34,987 nt of DNA from Hymenobacter sp. IS2118 (GCF_000715495.1 NZ_JNLX01000181.1:1-34987); one strand, 5' to 3'. Positions 7,207-15,295 are shown, counted from the first letter of the stretch. A program made the numbers and translations. Notes: a model not told the origin generated them from the letters alone.

Positions 7207-8616
7207 CTAGTGCGCGCTGCCGGCCAGTTGTTCCGTGGGAGTTTCGGTGGGGTCGGGGCCCTGGTAGTCGTCAATAAACTCGCCCTCCCAGCGGGCCACC
7301 ACCGCCGATGCCAGGCAGTTGCCCAACACGTTTACGGCGGTCCGGGCCATGTCCATCAGCGCGTCGATGCCCAGAATGATGAACACCGGCCAGGAGGGCA
7401 GGTTGAACGAAGCCACCGTGGCCAGCAGGATAACCAGCGAGGCCCGCGGCACCCCGGCCACGCCCTTGCTGGTCAGCATCAGGGTGAATACCATAAGCAG
7501 CTGCTGCCCAAATGTGAGCGGCACGCCGGCGGCCTGGGCCACAAACACGGCCGCCAGCGACAGGTAGAGCGTGGTGCCGTCCAGGTTAAAGGAGTAGCCC
7601 GTAGGCATCACAAACGCCACAATGCGCCGTGGCACGCCAATGCCTTCCATCGCTTCCATAGCCCGTGGCAGGGCTGCTTCCGACGACGTAGTGGCAAAGG
7701 CAATGCTCACCGGCTCGGCGGCAGCGGCCAGGAAGCGGCGCAGGGGAATGCGGGCAATCAGGGCCACCGGCAGCAGCACGAGCACAGCAAAGGCAATGAG
7801 GGCGCCGTAGAGCGTCAGGAGTAGTTGCAGGGCGTTGAACAAGGGCGCGAAACCCATCTTACCCACCGTGTAGGCCAGGGCGCCGCCCACGCCCAGCGGC
7901 GCGAAAAACATCACCACGTTGGTGAATTTGAACATTACTTCCGACAAGCTCTCGCAGATTTCCAGCATCACGCGCCGGGGCCGCTCGGGCGTGAGGGCCA
8001 GGCCAATGGCAAACAGAATGGCGAAAATAACGACCTGCAGCACCTGGCCTTCGGCCACGGATTTGGCAATGTTTTCGGGGAAGATGTGCAGGATGATATC
8101 CGCCGCCGTTTGCGGGGCTACTGCGGCCAGCTGTTCCTCTTTCACGCCAACCTGGCTGATGCCCACACCCGCTTTGGTGAGGTTGATGGCCGCCAGGCCA
8201 ATGAACAGCGCAAACGTGGTCACGACTTCGAAGTAAACTAGGGCTTTGAGGCCCATGCGCCCGACCTGCTTAAGGTCGGCGTGGCCGGCAATGCCCACTA
8301 CCAACGTCGCAAAAACCAAGGGCGCGATGATGGTTTTTACCAGGCGCAAAAAGGCGTCGCTCAGTACTTTAAAGTTCATGGCGACTTCCGGGGCATCGTG
8401 GCCCAGCTCGATGCCCACGAGCATGCTGTACACAATCCAGAGGGTGAGGGAGCGCCGCGGGGCCACCACGGCGGCCAGCGCTGCGAGGGCCAGCCATCGG
8501 GCCGCCACGGGCACGGAGTTGGGTAACGCCATTAAGTTATTGGCGTTCAGTATCGTGAGGACAAGGGCAATTAGTACGAAGACAACTGCAACGAGGAGTA
8601 AGCGAGATTTCGTCAT
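7207..8616 (-). CDS. Dicarboxylate/amino acid:cation symporter (DAACS family)
   Basis: A 469-residue inner-membrane transporter of the DAACS (GltP/DctA/GltPh) family, which imports glutamate, aspartate or C4-dicarboxylates with sodium or protons. Family landmarks in order are the serine-rich hairpin ATTSSEAALPRAMEAME (about residues 307-323), the substrate and cation site PTGYSFNLDGTTLY (about 335-348), and the last-helix motif NVLGNCLASAVVARWEG (about 425-441). The N-terminus has two hydrophobic segments before the first conserved block. Length fits the family. The substrate is probably an acidic amino acid or dicarboxylate but cannot be fixed. The gene is divergent from a dipeptide epimerase gene, and a glutamate or peptide-recycling link is possible but only suggestive. 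Confidence 0.92.
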   Translation of the reverse strand: MTKSRLLLVAVVFVLIALVLTILNANNLMALPNSVPVAARWLALAALAAVVAPRRSLTLWIVYSMLVGIELGHDAPEVAMNFKVLSDAFLRLVKTIIAPLVFATLVVGIAGHADLKQVGRMGLKALVYFEVVTTFALFIGLAAINLTKAGVGISQVGVKEEQLAAVAPQTAADIILHIFPENIAKSVAEGQVLQVVIFAILFAIGLALTPERPRRVMLEICESLSEVMFKFTNVVMFFAPLGVGGALAYTVGKMGFAPLFNALQLLLTLYGALIAFAVLVLLPVALIARIPLRRFLAAAAEPVSIAFATTSSEAALPRAMEAMEGIGVPRRIVAFVMPTGYSFNLDGTTLYLSLAAVFVAQAAGVPLTFGQQLLMVFTLMLTSKGVAGVPRASLVILLATVASFNLPSWPVFIILGIDALMDMARTAVNVLGNCLASAVVARWEGEFIDDYQGPDPTETPTEQLAGSAH

Positions 8617-8929
8617 GCAACAAAAAAGGCCGTGGAATGGAATAAGGGCCTAAAGAACGGCATTATCCAGCCAGCAACCCGGTTCCCGAATGGGCCAGCA
8701 GGGCAAAGCCATCGGGAAAAGCCTCAAAACCAACCTGTACCAAGCATTTTGCTCATGAGTGGAGTGATGCCTGAACAGGCCGGCCGCAACGCGCCCCCGG
8801 CTCCGTACCCAAGCGCAACGCTTGCAGCAAATAAACTTGTCGCTGATTTTCCCGGCTGTGACGTAGGCAGGTTGTTGGCTGGCGGCAGCATCTTCGACGC
8901 CTTAATTTACGGCCTAATTCCACCCTGCC
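8617..8929. other. 313-base divergent intergenic region, nothing identified
   Basis: This gap separates the symporter (minus) and epimerase (plus) starts and should carry promoters in both directions. I found no exact TAnnTTTG box; TAATTTAC at about 8903 is a one-mismatch candidate before the epimerase ATG. No RNA gene or repeat is evident. Confidence 0.4.
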
Positions 8930-9937
8930 ATGCCCCGCTGGACCCTGACTTCGCTCACGCTGCACCTGAACTACGTTTGGAAAATCTCCCGCAATGCTTC
9001 TACTACCAAAACCAACCTGCTGCTGCGCGTGAGCGGCCAGGGCCAGGCTGGTACCGGCGAGGCCGCGCCCAACGTGCGCTACGGCGAATCCCCGGAGCTG
9101 CTCCAAACCCAGTTCGACACCTTGCAGACGCACGGGCTGGCCGCCGTAGGTTCCTTGCCCGAGCTGGATGCCTTGCTGGCCGCGCAGCCCGTGGCGCACG
9201 CCTTGAGTTTTGCCTTGGAAGCGGCCCTGGTTAACTGGCTGGCCGCCTGCGCCCGGCAGCCGGCTTGGCAATGGCTGGGGGTGCCGGCCCCCGCCCGGCG
9301 GGTGCTCACGGCGTTCACCCTGCCCATTATGGCGCCGGGTGAGGTGGCGGATTTCCTGCGGCAGCAGCGGGCCGCCCGCTTTGAGCTGCTCAAAATAAAA
9401 GTGAATCAGGGCGAAGGCCTCGACCTGCTGAAAGCGGTGGCCCAGGCCCTGCCCGGCCACTCCTTATTAGTAGACGGCAACGAAGCTTGGGCCGACGCAG
9501 ACGACGTAATCCGGTTTATGGAGCAGGCCGTTGCCATTCCTGGCTTGAACATGAAGCTATTGGAACAGCCGCTGCCCGCCACCCAGGCCGACGGCTACCG
9601 CTACCTGCGGCCCCGCAGCCCGGTGCCGCTGCTGGCCGATGAGTCGGTGACGGCCACGGCCGATTTCGCGGACATTGCCCGCCAGTTCCACGGCGTGAAC
9701 GTGAAGCTGATGAAAGCCGGCGGTTTCCGCCAGGGAATCGCGCTGCTGCGCCAAACCAGAGCCCACGGGCTAATTCCCATGCTCGGCTGCATGGTGGAAT
9801 CGAGCGTGGGCATTGCAGCCGCGATGCAGGTGAGCGCGCTGGCCGATGTGCACGACCTCGACGGCTTCCTTATTGTGAAGGACGAACCGTTCGGGCTGGT
9901 AGGGGAGGAGGCCGGGCGGGTGTTCCTGCGCGATTGA
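8930..9937 (+). CDS. Dipeptide epimerase (L-Ala-D/L-Glu type), enolase superfamily
   Basis: A 335-residue cytoplasmic enzyme of the muconate-lactonizing/enolase superfamily, subgroup dipeptide epimerase. Such enzymes invert the second residue of dipeptides, classically L-Ala-D-Glu from murein recycling. The active site is complete: K155-I-K157 (the second Lys is the acid/base), D182 in DGNEAW, E212 in EQPL and D237 in DES as Mg ligands, and K259 in NVKLMKAGG as the opposite-face base. Near the end, DLDGF matches the specificity-loop region of the family. The ATG at 8930 gives a start directly on the capping-domain strand WTLTSLTLHL. It is monocistronic, followed by a heptad repeat array. Substrate specificity (Ala-Glu or another dipeptide) is inference. 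Confidence 0.88.
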   Translation: MPRWTLTSLTLHLNYVWKISRNASTTKTNLLLRVSGQGQAGTGEAAPNVRYGESPELLQTQFDTLQTHGLAAVGSLPELDALLAAQPVAHALSFALEAALVNWLAACARQPAWQWLGVPAPARRVLTAFTLPIMAPGEVADFLRQQRAARFELLKIKVNQGEGLDLLKAVAQALPGHSLLVDGNEAWADADDVIRFMEQAVAIPGLNMKLLEQPLPATQADGYRYLRPRSPVPLLADESVTATADFADIARQFHGVNVKLMKAGGFRQGIALLRQTRAHGLIPMLGCMVESSVGIAAAMQVSALADVHDLDGFLIVKDEPFGLVGEEAGRVFLRD

Positions 9938-9943
9938 GTGGTG

Positions 9944-10080
9944 AGCCGTAAGCTCTAAGCTATAAGCCGCAAGCTTTTAGCTTAGATTATCAATCGGCTA
10001 TCAGATAGTCAACATTCGTTCACTTCTGCACGACTGCTTAGCAAAGCATTGTGAACAATAAAAGCTTGCGGCTTAGAGTT
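9944..10080. repeat. Heptad repeat arrays in inverted arrangement (AGCNNNA units)
   Basis: Six perfect 7-bp steps run from 9944 to 9985: AGCCGTA, AGCTCTA, AGCTATA, AGCCGCA, AGCTTTT, AGCTTAG. On the opposite strand 10060-10080 holds AACTCTA, AGCCGCA, AGCTTTT in the same register. The two arrays lie between the convergent epimerase and DUF6799 genes, and the right one touches the DUF6799 stop codon. The 75 bases in between show no other feature. Confidence 0.8.
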
Positions 10081-10646
10081 TAGCGCGGCGCGTTAAGTTT
10101 GAGGTTGAGCTGCTCCAGCTGCTCGTCGATGGCCTTGGTATTGGGCGAATCGGAACGGCTCTGGCTCAGGATATTAACTTTCTGGGTCAGCAGGTCAATT
10201 TTTTGATTGAGCAGCGAAATGTGCATGGCCGGGTCGGCAAAGCCTTCGCCGCGCTGGATGTAGGTTTCAAACTTGCCGTTGGTGCCAATGGGGGTTTTGC
10301 CCTGGGCCGATGATGCGCTGCCGGGCGTGGCAAACACGATGCCGCCGTCGGCCCGTACGTAGTCGCCTTCGCGCAGAGTTATTTTTTTGCCGGCGGGGTT
10401 AATTTCATCCGCAGGCATCTCCACGATGCCGTTTTTGTAGTTGATTTTCACACCGCTGCTGAGTTTTACGTTTTTCGTCAGCGGCGTCACCTTGTCGCCG
10501 TCGCGCCGCACCACTTCTCCGTCCAGAAACACGAATTGGGTGCGGTCGGTGGTTTGCACGGGAAAGCCGCCGGCCTGGGCAGCCGCGAAACGGGGAGCCG
10601 TGGCCAGGCAGCCAGCGGCAAGGAGTACAAAAAGGAGGCGGAACAT
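10080..10646 (-). CDS. DUF6799-domain exported protein
   Basis: A 188-residue secreted protein with a Sec signal peptide (cleavage after about residue 24, AAAQA). The mature region contains two short repeats typical of DUF6799: a strand pair FVFLDGEVVRRDGDKVTPL and a later YKNGIVEMPADEINPAGKK, in which the Asp/Gly-rich turn is recurrent. The C-terminal 50 residues (LLNQKIDLLTQKVNILSQ) form an amphipathic helix that could be a short coiled coil. The biochemical role of the domain is unknown; such proteins are common in Hymenobacter and relatives. It is divergent from the MarR gene with 156 bases between starts, but I see no box for its own promoter. Confidence 0.75.
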   Translation of the reverse strand: MFRLLFVLLAAGCLATAPRFAAAQAGGFPVQTTDRTQFVFLDGEVVRRDGDKVTPLTKNVKLSSGVKINYKNGIVEMPADEINPAGKKITLREGDYVRADGGIVFATPGSASSAQGKTPIGTNGKFETYIQRGEGFADPAMHISLLNQKIDLLTQKVNILSQSRSDSPNTKAIDEQLEQLNLKLNAPR

Positions 10647-10746
10647 GGGATTGGATTGATTGTTGGGTTTGCGAGAATACGGCTTTTACGGATTAGGTAA
10701 ACGTTGCAGCCCATTGGTCAGGATTTATTTTAAATAAAGCAGGAAC

Positions 10747-10781
10747 AATGTTGCAACATTAAATGTACCTACATAAATTTG
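10747..10781 (+). promoter_or_regulatory. marR promoter overlapped by two palindromes
   Basis: TTG (10751-10753) and TAAATTTG (10774-10781) are 20 bases apart, a full Bacteroidota promoter, with the ATG 22 bases after the -7 box. A perfect 14-bp palindrome AATGTTGCAACATT (10747-10760) covers the -33 element, and ATGTA-CC-TACAT (10763-10774) fills the spacer. A MarR dimer bound here would block RNA polymerase, so autorepression is the natural inference. Confidence 0.65.
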
Positions 10782-10802
10782 CATCCGATTCTACCTCCCG
10801 CT

Positions 10803-11258
10803 ATGCGCATCGAAGACGAAATCAAGCAACCGCTGTTCCAGGACGAGTACCAGAAGGCGTACATCAACTTAGTGTACACGGCGGGGTGGCTGGAACTGCG
10901 CCAGGCCGCCGCATTCAAGCCTTTTGGCCTGACGTTGCCCCAGTATAACCTGCTGCGCATTTTGCGTGGGCAGCACCCGCTGCCGGCCACGGTGGCACTG
11001 CTCATCGACCGGATGCTGGACAAAACGAGCAATGCCTCCCGCATCGTGGACCGGCTGGAAGAAAAGGAGCTGGTGACGCGCACCGTGTGCCCCGCCAACC
11101 GCCGCGCCGTCGACATCCGCATCACCGAAGCCGGCCTGGACCTGCTGCACCGCATCGAGGAATCCGGGACCGCGCGGTGCGAGGGCGTAACCCGCCTCAG
11201 CGCTGAAGATGCCTGCCTGCTGAATACCCTGCTTGATAAAATTCGGGACGAAGACTAA
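10803..11258 (+). CDS. MarR-family transcriptional regulator
   Basis: A 151-residue winged helix-turn-helix repressor. The recognition region is LTLPQYNLLRILRG followed by IDRMLDKTSNASRIVDRLEE, and the wing is LVTRTVCPANRRAVDIRITEAG, with the usual Arg/Asp pair of MarR wings. Helices at both ends form the dimerisation domain. The start at 10803 (MRIEDEIKQPLF) is preferred over an in-frame ATG at 10779 that overlaps the -7 box. The YceI gene begins 99 bases after its stop, a frequent pairing in Bacteroidota, so the two may be co-regulated. Only one cysteine lies in the wing (C at about residue 98) and one or two near the C-terminus, leaving thiol sensing possible but unproven. The inducer is unknown. 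Confidence 0.88.
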   Translation: MRIEDEIKQPLFQDEYQKAYINLVYTAGWLELRQAAAFKPFGLTLPQYNLLRILRGQHPLPATVALLIDRMLDKTSNASRIVDRLEEKELVTRTVCPANRRAVDIRITEAGLDLLHRIEESGTARCEGVTRLSAEDACLLNTLLDKIRDED

Positions 11259-11357
11259 CCCGCAATTTCCACCTTTTGTGCCGAAGCATCGTGCGGCTGC
11301 TTTGGTTTCTCATCCCGTTGCCATTCAATTAATTACACTTTTTAATCTCTTTTTCAG

Positions 11358-11999
11358 ATGAAAAAATTCCTGTTGCCCGCCCTGTTTGCCGTTGCCGTAT
11401 TGGGCACCGCTCCCGTTGCTTCGGCACAAAAAATGAACAGCTCCAAAATGGCGACCAAAGCGCCCGCCTACAAGTTGCAGCCGCAGCTGAGCACCCTGGG
11501 CTGGGAGGGCAAAGCCGTGACTCACGGCCACAATGGCACCATGGATTTCGCCGATGGTGAGCTGCTGGTGAAAGGCAACGCCATCGTGGGCGGTACCGTG
11601 ACCGTGAACATGAAGACCATGAAGGCCACCGACATCACCGATGCCGAAAGCCAGGGCAAATTTGTGGGCCACATGAGCAGCGACGACTTTTTCGGCGTGG
11701 AGAAAAACCCGACTTCGACCTTCAAAATCGTGAGCGTGGCTCCCATCAAAGGTGCCGCCAAGGATGCCAACAACGCCACCATCACCGGCGACATGACCAT
11801 TAAAGGAGTGACGCAGCGCCTGTCCTTTCCCGCCAAAGTGGGCGTGAAAGACGGCGTGGCCGCCGCTACCGGCACCATGACCATCGACCGCACCAAATTC
11901 GGCCTGAAGTACGGCTCGAAGTCGTTTTTCGATAGCATCGGCGACAAAGCCATCTACGACAACTTCGACCTCACTTTCAACGTCATCGCCAAAAATTAA
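11358..11999 (+). CDS. YceI-family periplasmic protein
   Basis: A 213-residue exported protein. The signal peptide occupies about residues 1-24 (cleavage after VASAQ). The mature part is a YceI lipocalin-like barrel that in known members binds polyisoprenoid or amphiphilic lipids: LSTLGWEGKAV..HGHNGTMDF at the front, then SDDFFGVEKNPTSTFKI and GDMTIKGVTQRLSFPAKVG, and the closing TIDRTKFGLKYGS. These are the standard YceI signatures. The family is often induced by stress and paired with MarR-type regulators or cytochrome b561. It follows the MarR gene here and ends at a strong terminator. The ligand is not predictable from sequence. Confidence 0.92.
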   Translation: MKKFLLPALFAVAVLGTAPVASAQKMNSSKMATKAPAYKLQPQLSTLGWEGKAVTHGHNGTMDFADGELLVKGNAIVGGTVTVNMKTMKATDITDAESQGKFVGHMSSDDFFGVEKNPTSTFKIVSVAPIKGAAKDANNATITGDMTIKGVTQRLSFPAKVGVKDGVAAATGTMTIDRTKFGLKYGSKSFFDSIGDKAIYDNFDLTFNVIAKN

Positions 12000-12053
12000 G
12001 CTTTGGTTGGTTCATTGGGCAGTCGTTGGCCCGCCGAACCCGCTCTATTTCAT

Positions 12054-12084
12054 AAAAAGCCTGCCGGTTTCGGCAGGCTTTTTT
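12054..12084. terminator. Bidirectional intrinsic terminator
   Basis: AAAAAGCCTGCCG and CGGCAGGCTTTTTT form a G+C-rich stem flanked by A and T runs on each side, so it can end both the yceI transcript and the converging unknown gene at 12088-12645. Confidence 0.85.
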
Positions 12085-12087
12085 GGT

Positions 12088-12645
12088 TTATTCCGGTATG
12101 GCGAAGTTTCGAGGTAGCTCAAACTTTAAATTCCGGCTTTTGCTGCGCTTGTGCAGCTCGCCCAGCACGTCGTCCAATTCCGGCTGGTATTCCACCCACA
12201 AGTCTTCGTGCAGGCTTTTGAGCACCAGGGCGGGCACGCGGGCGGCGAGCCGGGCGGTGGCGTTGAAAAAGCCGTCGTACACGCTGTCGAACTGGCCCGA
12301 ATAGTTGTCGATGCACAGCCGCAGGATGTAGAGCAGTAGGTCGATTTCCAGCTGCTTGCTTTTGGTGACGCGGCGGGCGCGGGCGGCCTCCTGCACGCTG
12401 GCCCGTAGGGCCTTCACGAGGCTGCGGTTGAGCAGGCGGCCCGACACGGCCAGGTTGAAGGTTTCGTGAATGCGGTCGGCCGCTTCTTCCTGAATCTGTG
12501 CCAGCGTCACGTCCGCCAGTAGCTCGTAGCGGAAGGTTTCGTACAGCTCGGCGTCGCGGCGCACGGCTCGGAGCAGCAGGGCTTCCTTCTCGCTTTCGGA
12601 CAGGCGCTTGAGGGCTTTTTTAAAATCGGAGGACGGAACGGGCAT
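12088..12645 (-). CDS. Conserved-looking helical protein, unknown function
   Basis: A 185-residue, soluble, highly charged and almost all-helical protein with no signal peptide, membrane segment or recognised domain. The N-terminus (FKKALKRLSESEKEALLLRAVRRDAEL) resembles helical adaptor or DNA-associated proteins only in general character. A middle segment (LEIDLLLYILRLCIDNYSGQFDSVYDGFF) is more hydrophobic and could be a helix-packing core. Strong third-position G/C codon usage and the two flanking regulatory elements (terminator downstream, heptad array upstream) support it as a real gene. I do not recognise the family. Confidence 0.7.
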   Translation of the reverse strand: MPVPSSDFKKALKRLSESEKEALLLRAVRRDAELYETFRYELLADVTLAQIQEEAADRIHETFNLAVSGRLLNRSLVKALRASVQEAARARRVTKSKQLEIDLLLYILRLCIDNYSGQFDSVYDGFFNATARLAARVPALVLKSLHEDLWVEYQPELDDVLGELHKRSKSRNLKFELPRNFAIPE

Positions 12646-12663
12646 GAAAATGTAGGGATTGAG

Positions 12664-12698
12664 CCATTAGCTCTTAGCTGATGGCTGTTAGCTTTTTT
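12664..12698. repeat. Heptad repeat array (CTNNTAG type)
   Basis: Four 7-bp steps, CCATTAG, CTCTTAG, CTGATGG and CTGTTAG, end in a run of six T. Part of it (12662-12672 with 12676-12686) also pairs as a short hairpin. It lies just upstream of the unknown helical gene. Confidence 0.7.
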
Positions 12699-12985
12699 GT
12701 TTAACGAGTAACCGCGCTACGTGCGTTGCCTGTCAGATTTGGGGCCGCTGCCTGGCTCAAAAAAGGACCACGGCTGGCGGGCGGCGCGGCCGGCCTCCAT
12801 AAAGGACGGGCAAAAAGCGGCTGATGAGCTACCGTAGGTGGTTTGTTTTCGAAATATACGGGCCCCGACCCCGCTTGCTGGCCCGCGCAGCCCCGGCCGT
12901 CGCCACTTAAAAACAAGTGCCGCACCCGAAACGAATTGGCGCTTTTTGGAGTTAGTATCAGCCGCCCCAAACGGCCATTTCTGCG

Positions 12986-12993
12986 TAAATTTG
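12986..12993 (+). promoter_or_regulatory. clpS -7 box, leaderless arrangement
   Basis: TAAATTTG matches the Bacteroidota -7 consensus and ends only four bases before the ATG at 12998. Transcription would therefore begin at or within a base or two of the start codon. No good -33 TTG is seen 20 bases upstream. Confidence 0.55.
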
Positions 12994-12997
12994 ACCC

Positions 12998-13279
12998 ATG
13001 AATACCCGCCCGCAAATTGATTATGACGAGGAGGTACTGCTGCTCGAGGAAGAGGCAGAGCTACGCAACCTCGTGGTGTACAACGACGAGGTCAATACCT
13101 TCGACCACGTCATCAAAACTCTGATGGACGTGTGCGGCCACCAGCCCGAACAGGCTGAGCAGTGTACGCTGCTCATTCATTACAAAGGCAAGTGTGCCGT
13201 CAAAATTGGCTCTTACGAGGAATTGGAGCCGCTTTGCACTGCCATTCACGACCGCGGCATTGCGGCCGACGTAGTATAA
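12998..13279 (+). CDS. clpS: ATP-dependent Clp protease adaptor ClpS
   Basis: A 93-residue adaptor that binds N-degron substrates and delivers them to the ClpA/ClpC-ClpP protease. The conserved core begins at about residue 25 with LVVYNDEVNTFDHVI, where the N29-D30 pair contacts the alpha-amino group of the substrate. It continues with EQAEQCTLLIHYKGKCAVKIGSYEEL and ends in the last strand of the domain. The spelling HYKGKC and the N-terminal acidic stretch (EEVLLLEEEAEL) are typical of Bacteroidota ClpS. The start ATG is fixed by the -7 box immediately before it. The gene is followed by heptad repeats and then recR; no clpA or clpC gene is in the window. Confidence 0.9.
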   Translation: MNTRPQIDYDEEVLLLEEEAELRNLVVYNDEVNTFDHVIKTLMDVCGHQPEQAEQCTLLIHYKGKCAVKIGSYEELEPLCTAIHDRGIAADVV

Positions 13280-13282
13280 CCT

Positions 13283-13391
13283 TAGCTGTTAGCCATTAGC
13301 TGTTAGCTGTTAGCCATTGTTCCTGATTTATTGTGAACGGTAGGTTCCAGCCTCGGCTAATAGCTAGCAGCTACAAGCTAATAGCTGTCTT
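13283..13391. repeat. Large inverted heptad repeat locus between clpS and recR
   Basis: Five tandem heptamers of form TAGCYRT lie at 13283-13317 (TGT, CAT, TGT, TGT, CAT endings), and four of form CTANNAG lie at 13357-13384 (CTAATAG, CTAGCAG, CTACAAG, CTAATAG). The second array is the approximate reverse complement of the first, with about 40 bases of ordinary sequence between. It fills the gap between clpS and recR nearly completely. Confidence 0.85.
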
Positions 13392-13394
13392 TAA

Positions 13395-14009
13395 ATGGAG
13401 TTTCCTTCCAAGCTAATTGAAAATGCCGTGGGCGAGCTGGCCCGGCTACCCGGCATTGGCCGCAAAACGGCGTTGCGTCTGGCCCTGCACCTGCTCAAAG
13501 CCGAGATGGACACCACTGCCTCGCTGGCCGAGGCTCTGGCCAAGATGCGCTTTGAAATAACGTACTGCCGCACCTGTCACAGCATTTCCGATGCCGAAGA
13601 GTGCGGCATCTGCGCCAATAAGCTCCGCGACCACAGCCTGGTATGCGTGGTGTCGGATGTGCGCGACGTTATTGCCATTGAAAATACCGGCCAGTACAAA
13701 GGCGTTTATCACGTGCTGGGCGGCGTTATTTCCCCTATCGAAGGTATTGGCCCGGCCGATTTGCACATCGATTCGCTGGTGGAGCGCGCGGCCATTGAGG
13801 AGTCGGAAATCCGGGAAATTATCCTGGCCATCAGCCCCACGATGGAGGGCGACACGACGGCCTTCTACCTCTCGCGCCGGCTGCGCGACCTGCCCAACGT
13901 GCACATCAGCACCATCGCGCGCGGCATTCCAATGGGCGGCGAGCTGGAATACGCCGATGAAATCACCCTCGGCCGCAGCATTGTGGACCGCCTGCGGCAG
14001 GCCCGGTAA
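13395..14009 (+). CDS. recR: Recombination mediator protein RecR
   Basis: A 204-residue protein that with RecF and RecO loads RecA on gapped single-stranded DNA. The order of elements is canonical: a helix-hairpin-helix (LARLPGIGRKTALRLALHLL, residues about 15-34), a zinc finger C58-x2-C61-x8-C70-x2-C73, a Toprim domain beginning LVCVVSDVRDVIAIE, and a C-terminal Walker B-like segment (ISTIARGIPMGGELEYAD). Length matches the family. The start ATG at 13395 is immediately after a heptad repeat locus, and no Shine-Dalgarno sequence is evident. The downstream antiporter gene converges on it with only 14 bases between stops. Confidence 0.95.
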   Translation: MEFPSKLIENAVGELARLPGIGRKTALRLALHLLKAEMDTTASLAEALAKMRFEITYCRTCHSISDAEECGICANKLRDHSLVCVVSDVRDVIAIENTGQYKGVYHVLGGVISPIEGIGPADLHIDSLVERAAIEESEIREIILAISPTMEGDTTAFYLSRRLRDLPNVHISTIARGIPMGGELEYADEITLGRSIVDRLRQAR

Positions 14010-14023
14010 GGGGCCGTCGGGCG

Positions 14024-15295
14024 CTAGTGGCCCGCTTCGTCATCGGGTGCCGGGCCGGTGCTCAGGCCCAGCTTTTTCACCAGCGGCCCAATGGTGAGGC
14101 CCTGCACGATGATGCTGAAAATAACCACCACGTAGGTGACGCCCACAATCAGGTCGCGGGGCATGGATTCGGGTAGGGAAAGGGCCAGCGCCACCGAAAT
14201 GCCGCCTCGTAGCCCGCCCCAGGTCAGCACCCGCAGCATCTGTTTGTTGAAGGGGTAGAAGCGCTTGAGCAACAGCAGCGGTACTCCTACCGATAGCCAG
14301 CGGGCCACCAGCGTGAGCACGATGGCCACCAGCCCCACCAGCAGCGTGGTGCGGCTGATGTCAAGAATAAGCATTTCGAGTCCGATGAGCACGAAAAGTA
14401 CGGCGTTGAGAATCTCATCCAGAATTTCCCAGAACTTGTCGAGGTACTCGCGGGTGATGTCGGACATGCCCAGCTCACGGCCCTTGCTGCCCACAATCAG
14501 GCCTGCTACCACAATGGCCAGTGGCCCCGACGTGTGCAGGGTGGTGGCCAGCGCCGTGCCGCCCATCACTAGGGCCAGCGTTATCATCACTTCCACCTGG
14601 TAGTTGTCGATGGTGCGCAGGGCCCAGTAGGCCGCGTAGCCCAGCACCGCGCCCAGCACGATGCCGCCCACCGCTTCTACCAGAAACAGCTGCCCGATAA
14701 CTGCGGGCGTGGCCTGTCCCTGGCCAAACTGCGCAATCTGAAACAGGCTGATGAACACGACCACGGCAATGCCGTCGTTGAACAACGACTCGCCCACGAT
14801 GCGGATTTCCAACGACTTATCGATGCGGGCCGCTTTGAGGATGCCCAGCACGGCAATCGGGTCGGTGGGGGAGATGAGCACGCCAAACAGCAGGCAGTAG
14901 ATGTAGGCAACGGGCTGTCCGAATAAGGGCATCAGGTAGTAGAAAGCGGTGCCAATGAGGAAGGTAGACAGCAGAATGCCCACCGTAGCCATAGTGCCGA
15001 TGGCCAGGCCTTGCCGGCCCAGGGCACTGACGTCGACGTGCAGGGCGCCGGCAAAAAGCAGAAAGCTCAGCATCACCTGCATCAGCACGGCGTGGAAATC
15101 GATGCCGCGCACCAGCTGGCCGGCCTGCACTACCCAGTCGGCCCCCATCTTGCCCATTGCAATGGCCAGCAGCGACGAAACCAGCGCCAGTACCATCAGC
15201 CCGATAACGCCCGGTAGTTTCAGCAGGCGGTGATTGATGTATCCAAAAATAGCGGCCACCACGATGAGCAGGGCCAGAGTATTGTATAACTCCAT
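14024..15295 (-). CDS. CPA1-type cation:proton antiporter
   Basis: A 423-residue inner-membrane sodium (or potassium)/proton exchanger of the CPA1 (NhaP) branch. About 12 hydrophobic segments are visible. Landmarks are the ion-binding block ISPTDPIAVLG (about residues 145-155), ESLFNDG (about 168-174), and the arginine-containing WGGLRGGISVAL (about 357-368). The ATG at 15293-15295 (MELYNTLALLIVV) starts right at the first membrane helix. The same frame stays open for another 725 codons upstream, antisense to the glycosyltransferase gene, but that extension has no protein-like character. The gene is divergent from the glycosyltransferase with 129 bases between the starts. Confidence 0.92.
   Translation of the reverse strand: MELYNTLALLIVVAAIFGYINHRLLKLPGVIGLMVLALVSSLLAIAMGKMGADWVVQAGQLVRGIDFHAVLMQVMLSFLLFAGALHVDVSALGRQGLAIGTMATVGILLSTFLIGTAFYYLMPLFGQPVAYIYCLLFGVLISPTDPIAVLGILKAARIDKSLEIRIVGESLFNDGIAVVVFISLFQIAQFGQGQATPAVIGQLFLVEAVGGIVLGAVLGYAAYWALRTIDNYQVEVMITLALVMGGTALATTLHTSGPLAIVVAGLIVGSKGRELGMSDITREYLDKFWEILDEILNAVLFVLIGLEMLILDISRTTLLVGLVAIVLTLVARWLSVGVPLLLLKRFYPFNKQMLRVLTWGGLRGGISVALALSLPESMPRDLIVGVTYVVVIFSIIVQGLTIGPLVKKLGLSTGPAPDDEAGH

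Larger units (their letters stand above)
12646..12997. other. 352-base intergenic region between divergent genes
   Basis: This gap has a heptad array near its left end (12664-12698) and the clpS promoter box at its right end. The middle 280 bases show no convincing gene; a 104-codon open frame on the minus strand (12701-13015) overlaps the clpS start and its promoter and is judged spurious. Confidence 0.5.

Noticed and set aside
9944..10080. A possible CRISPR array suggested by short regular repeats
   Set aside because: Units are 7 bp and contiguous with no spacers, and no cas genes are present. It is a tandem heptad array.
12701..13015. A 104-codon minus-strand frame between the unknown helical gene and clpS
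   Set aside because: It overlaps the clpS start codon and its -7 box, and the translation has no protein-like features.
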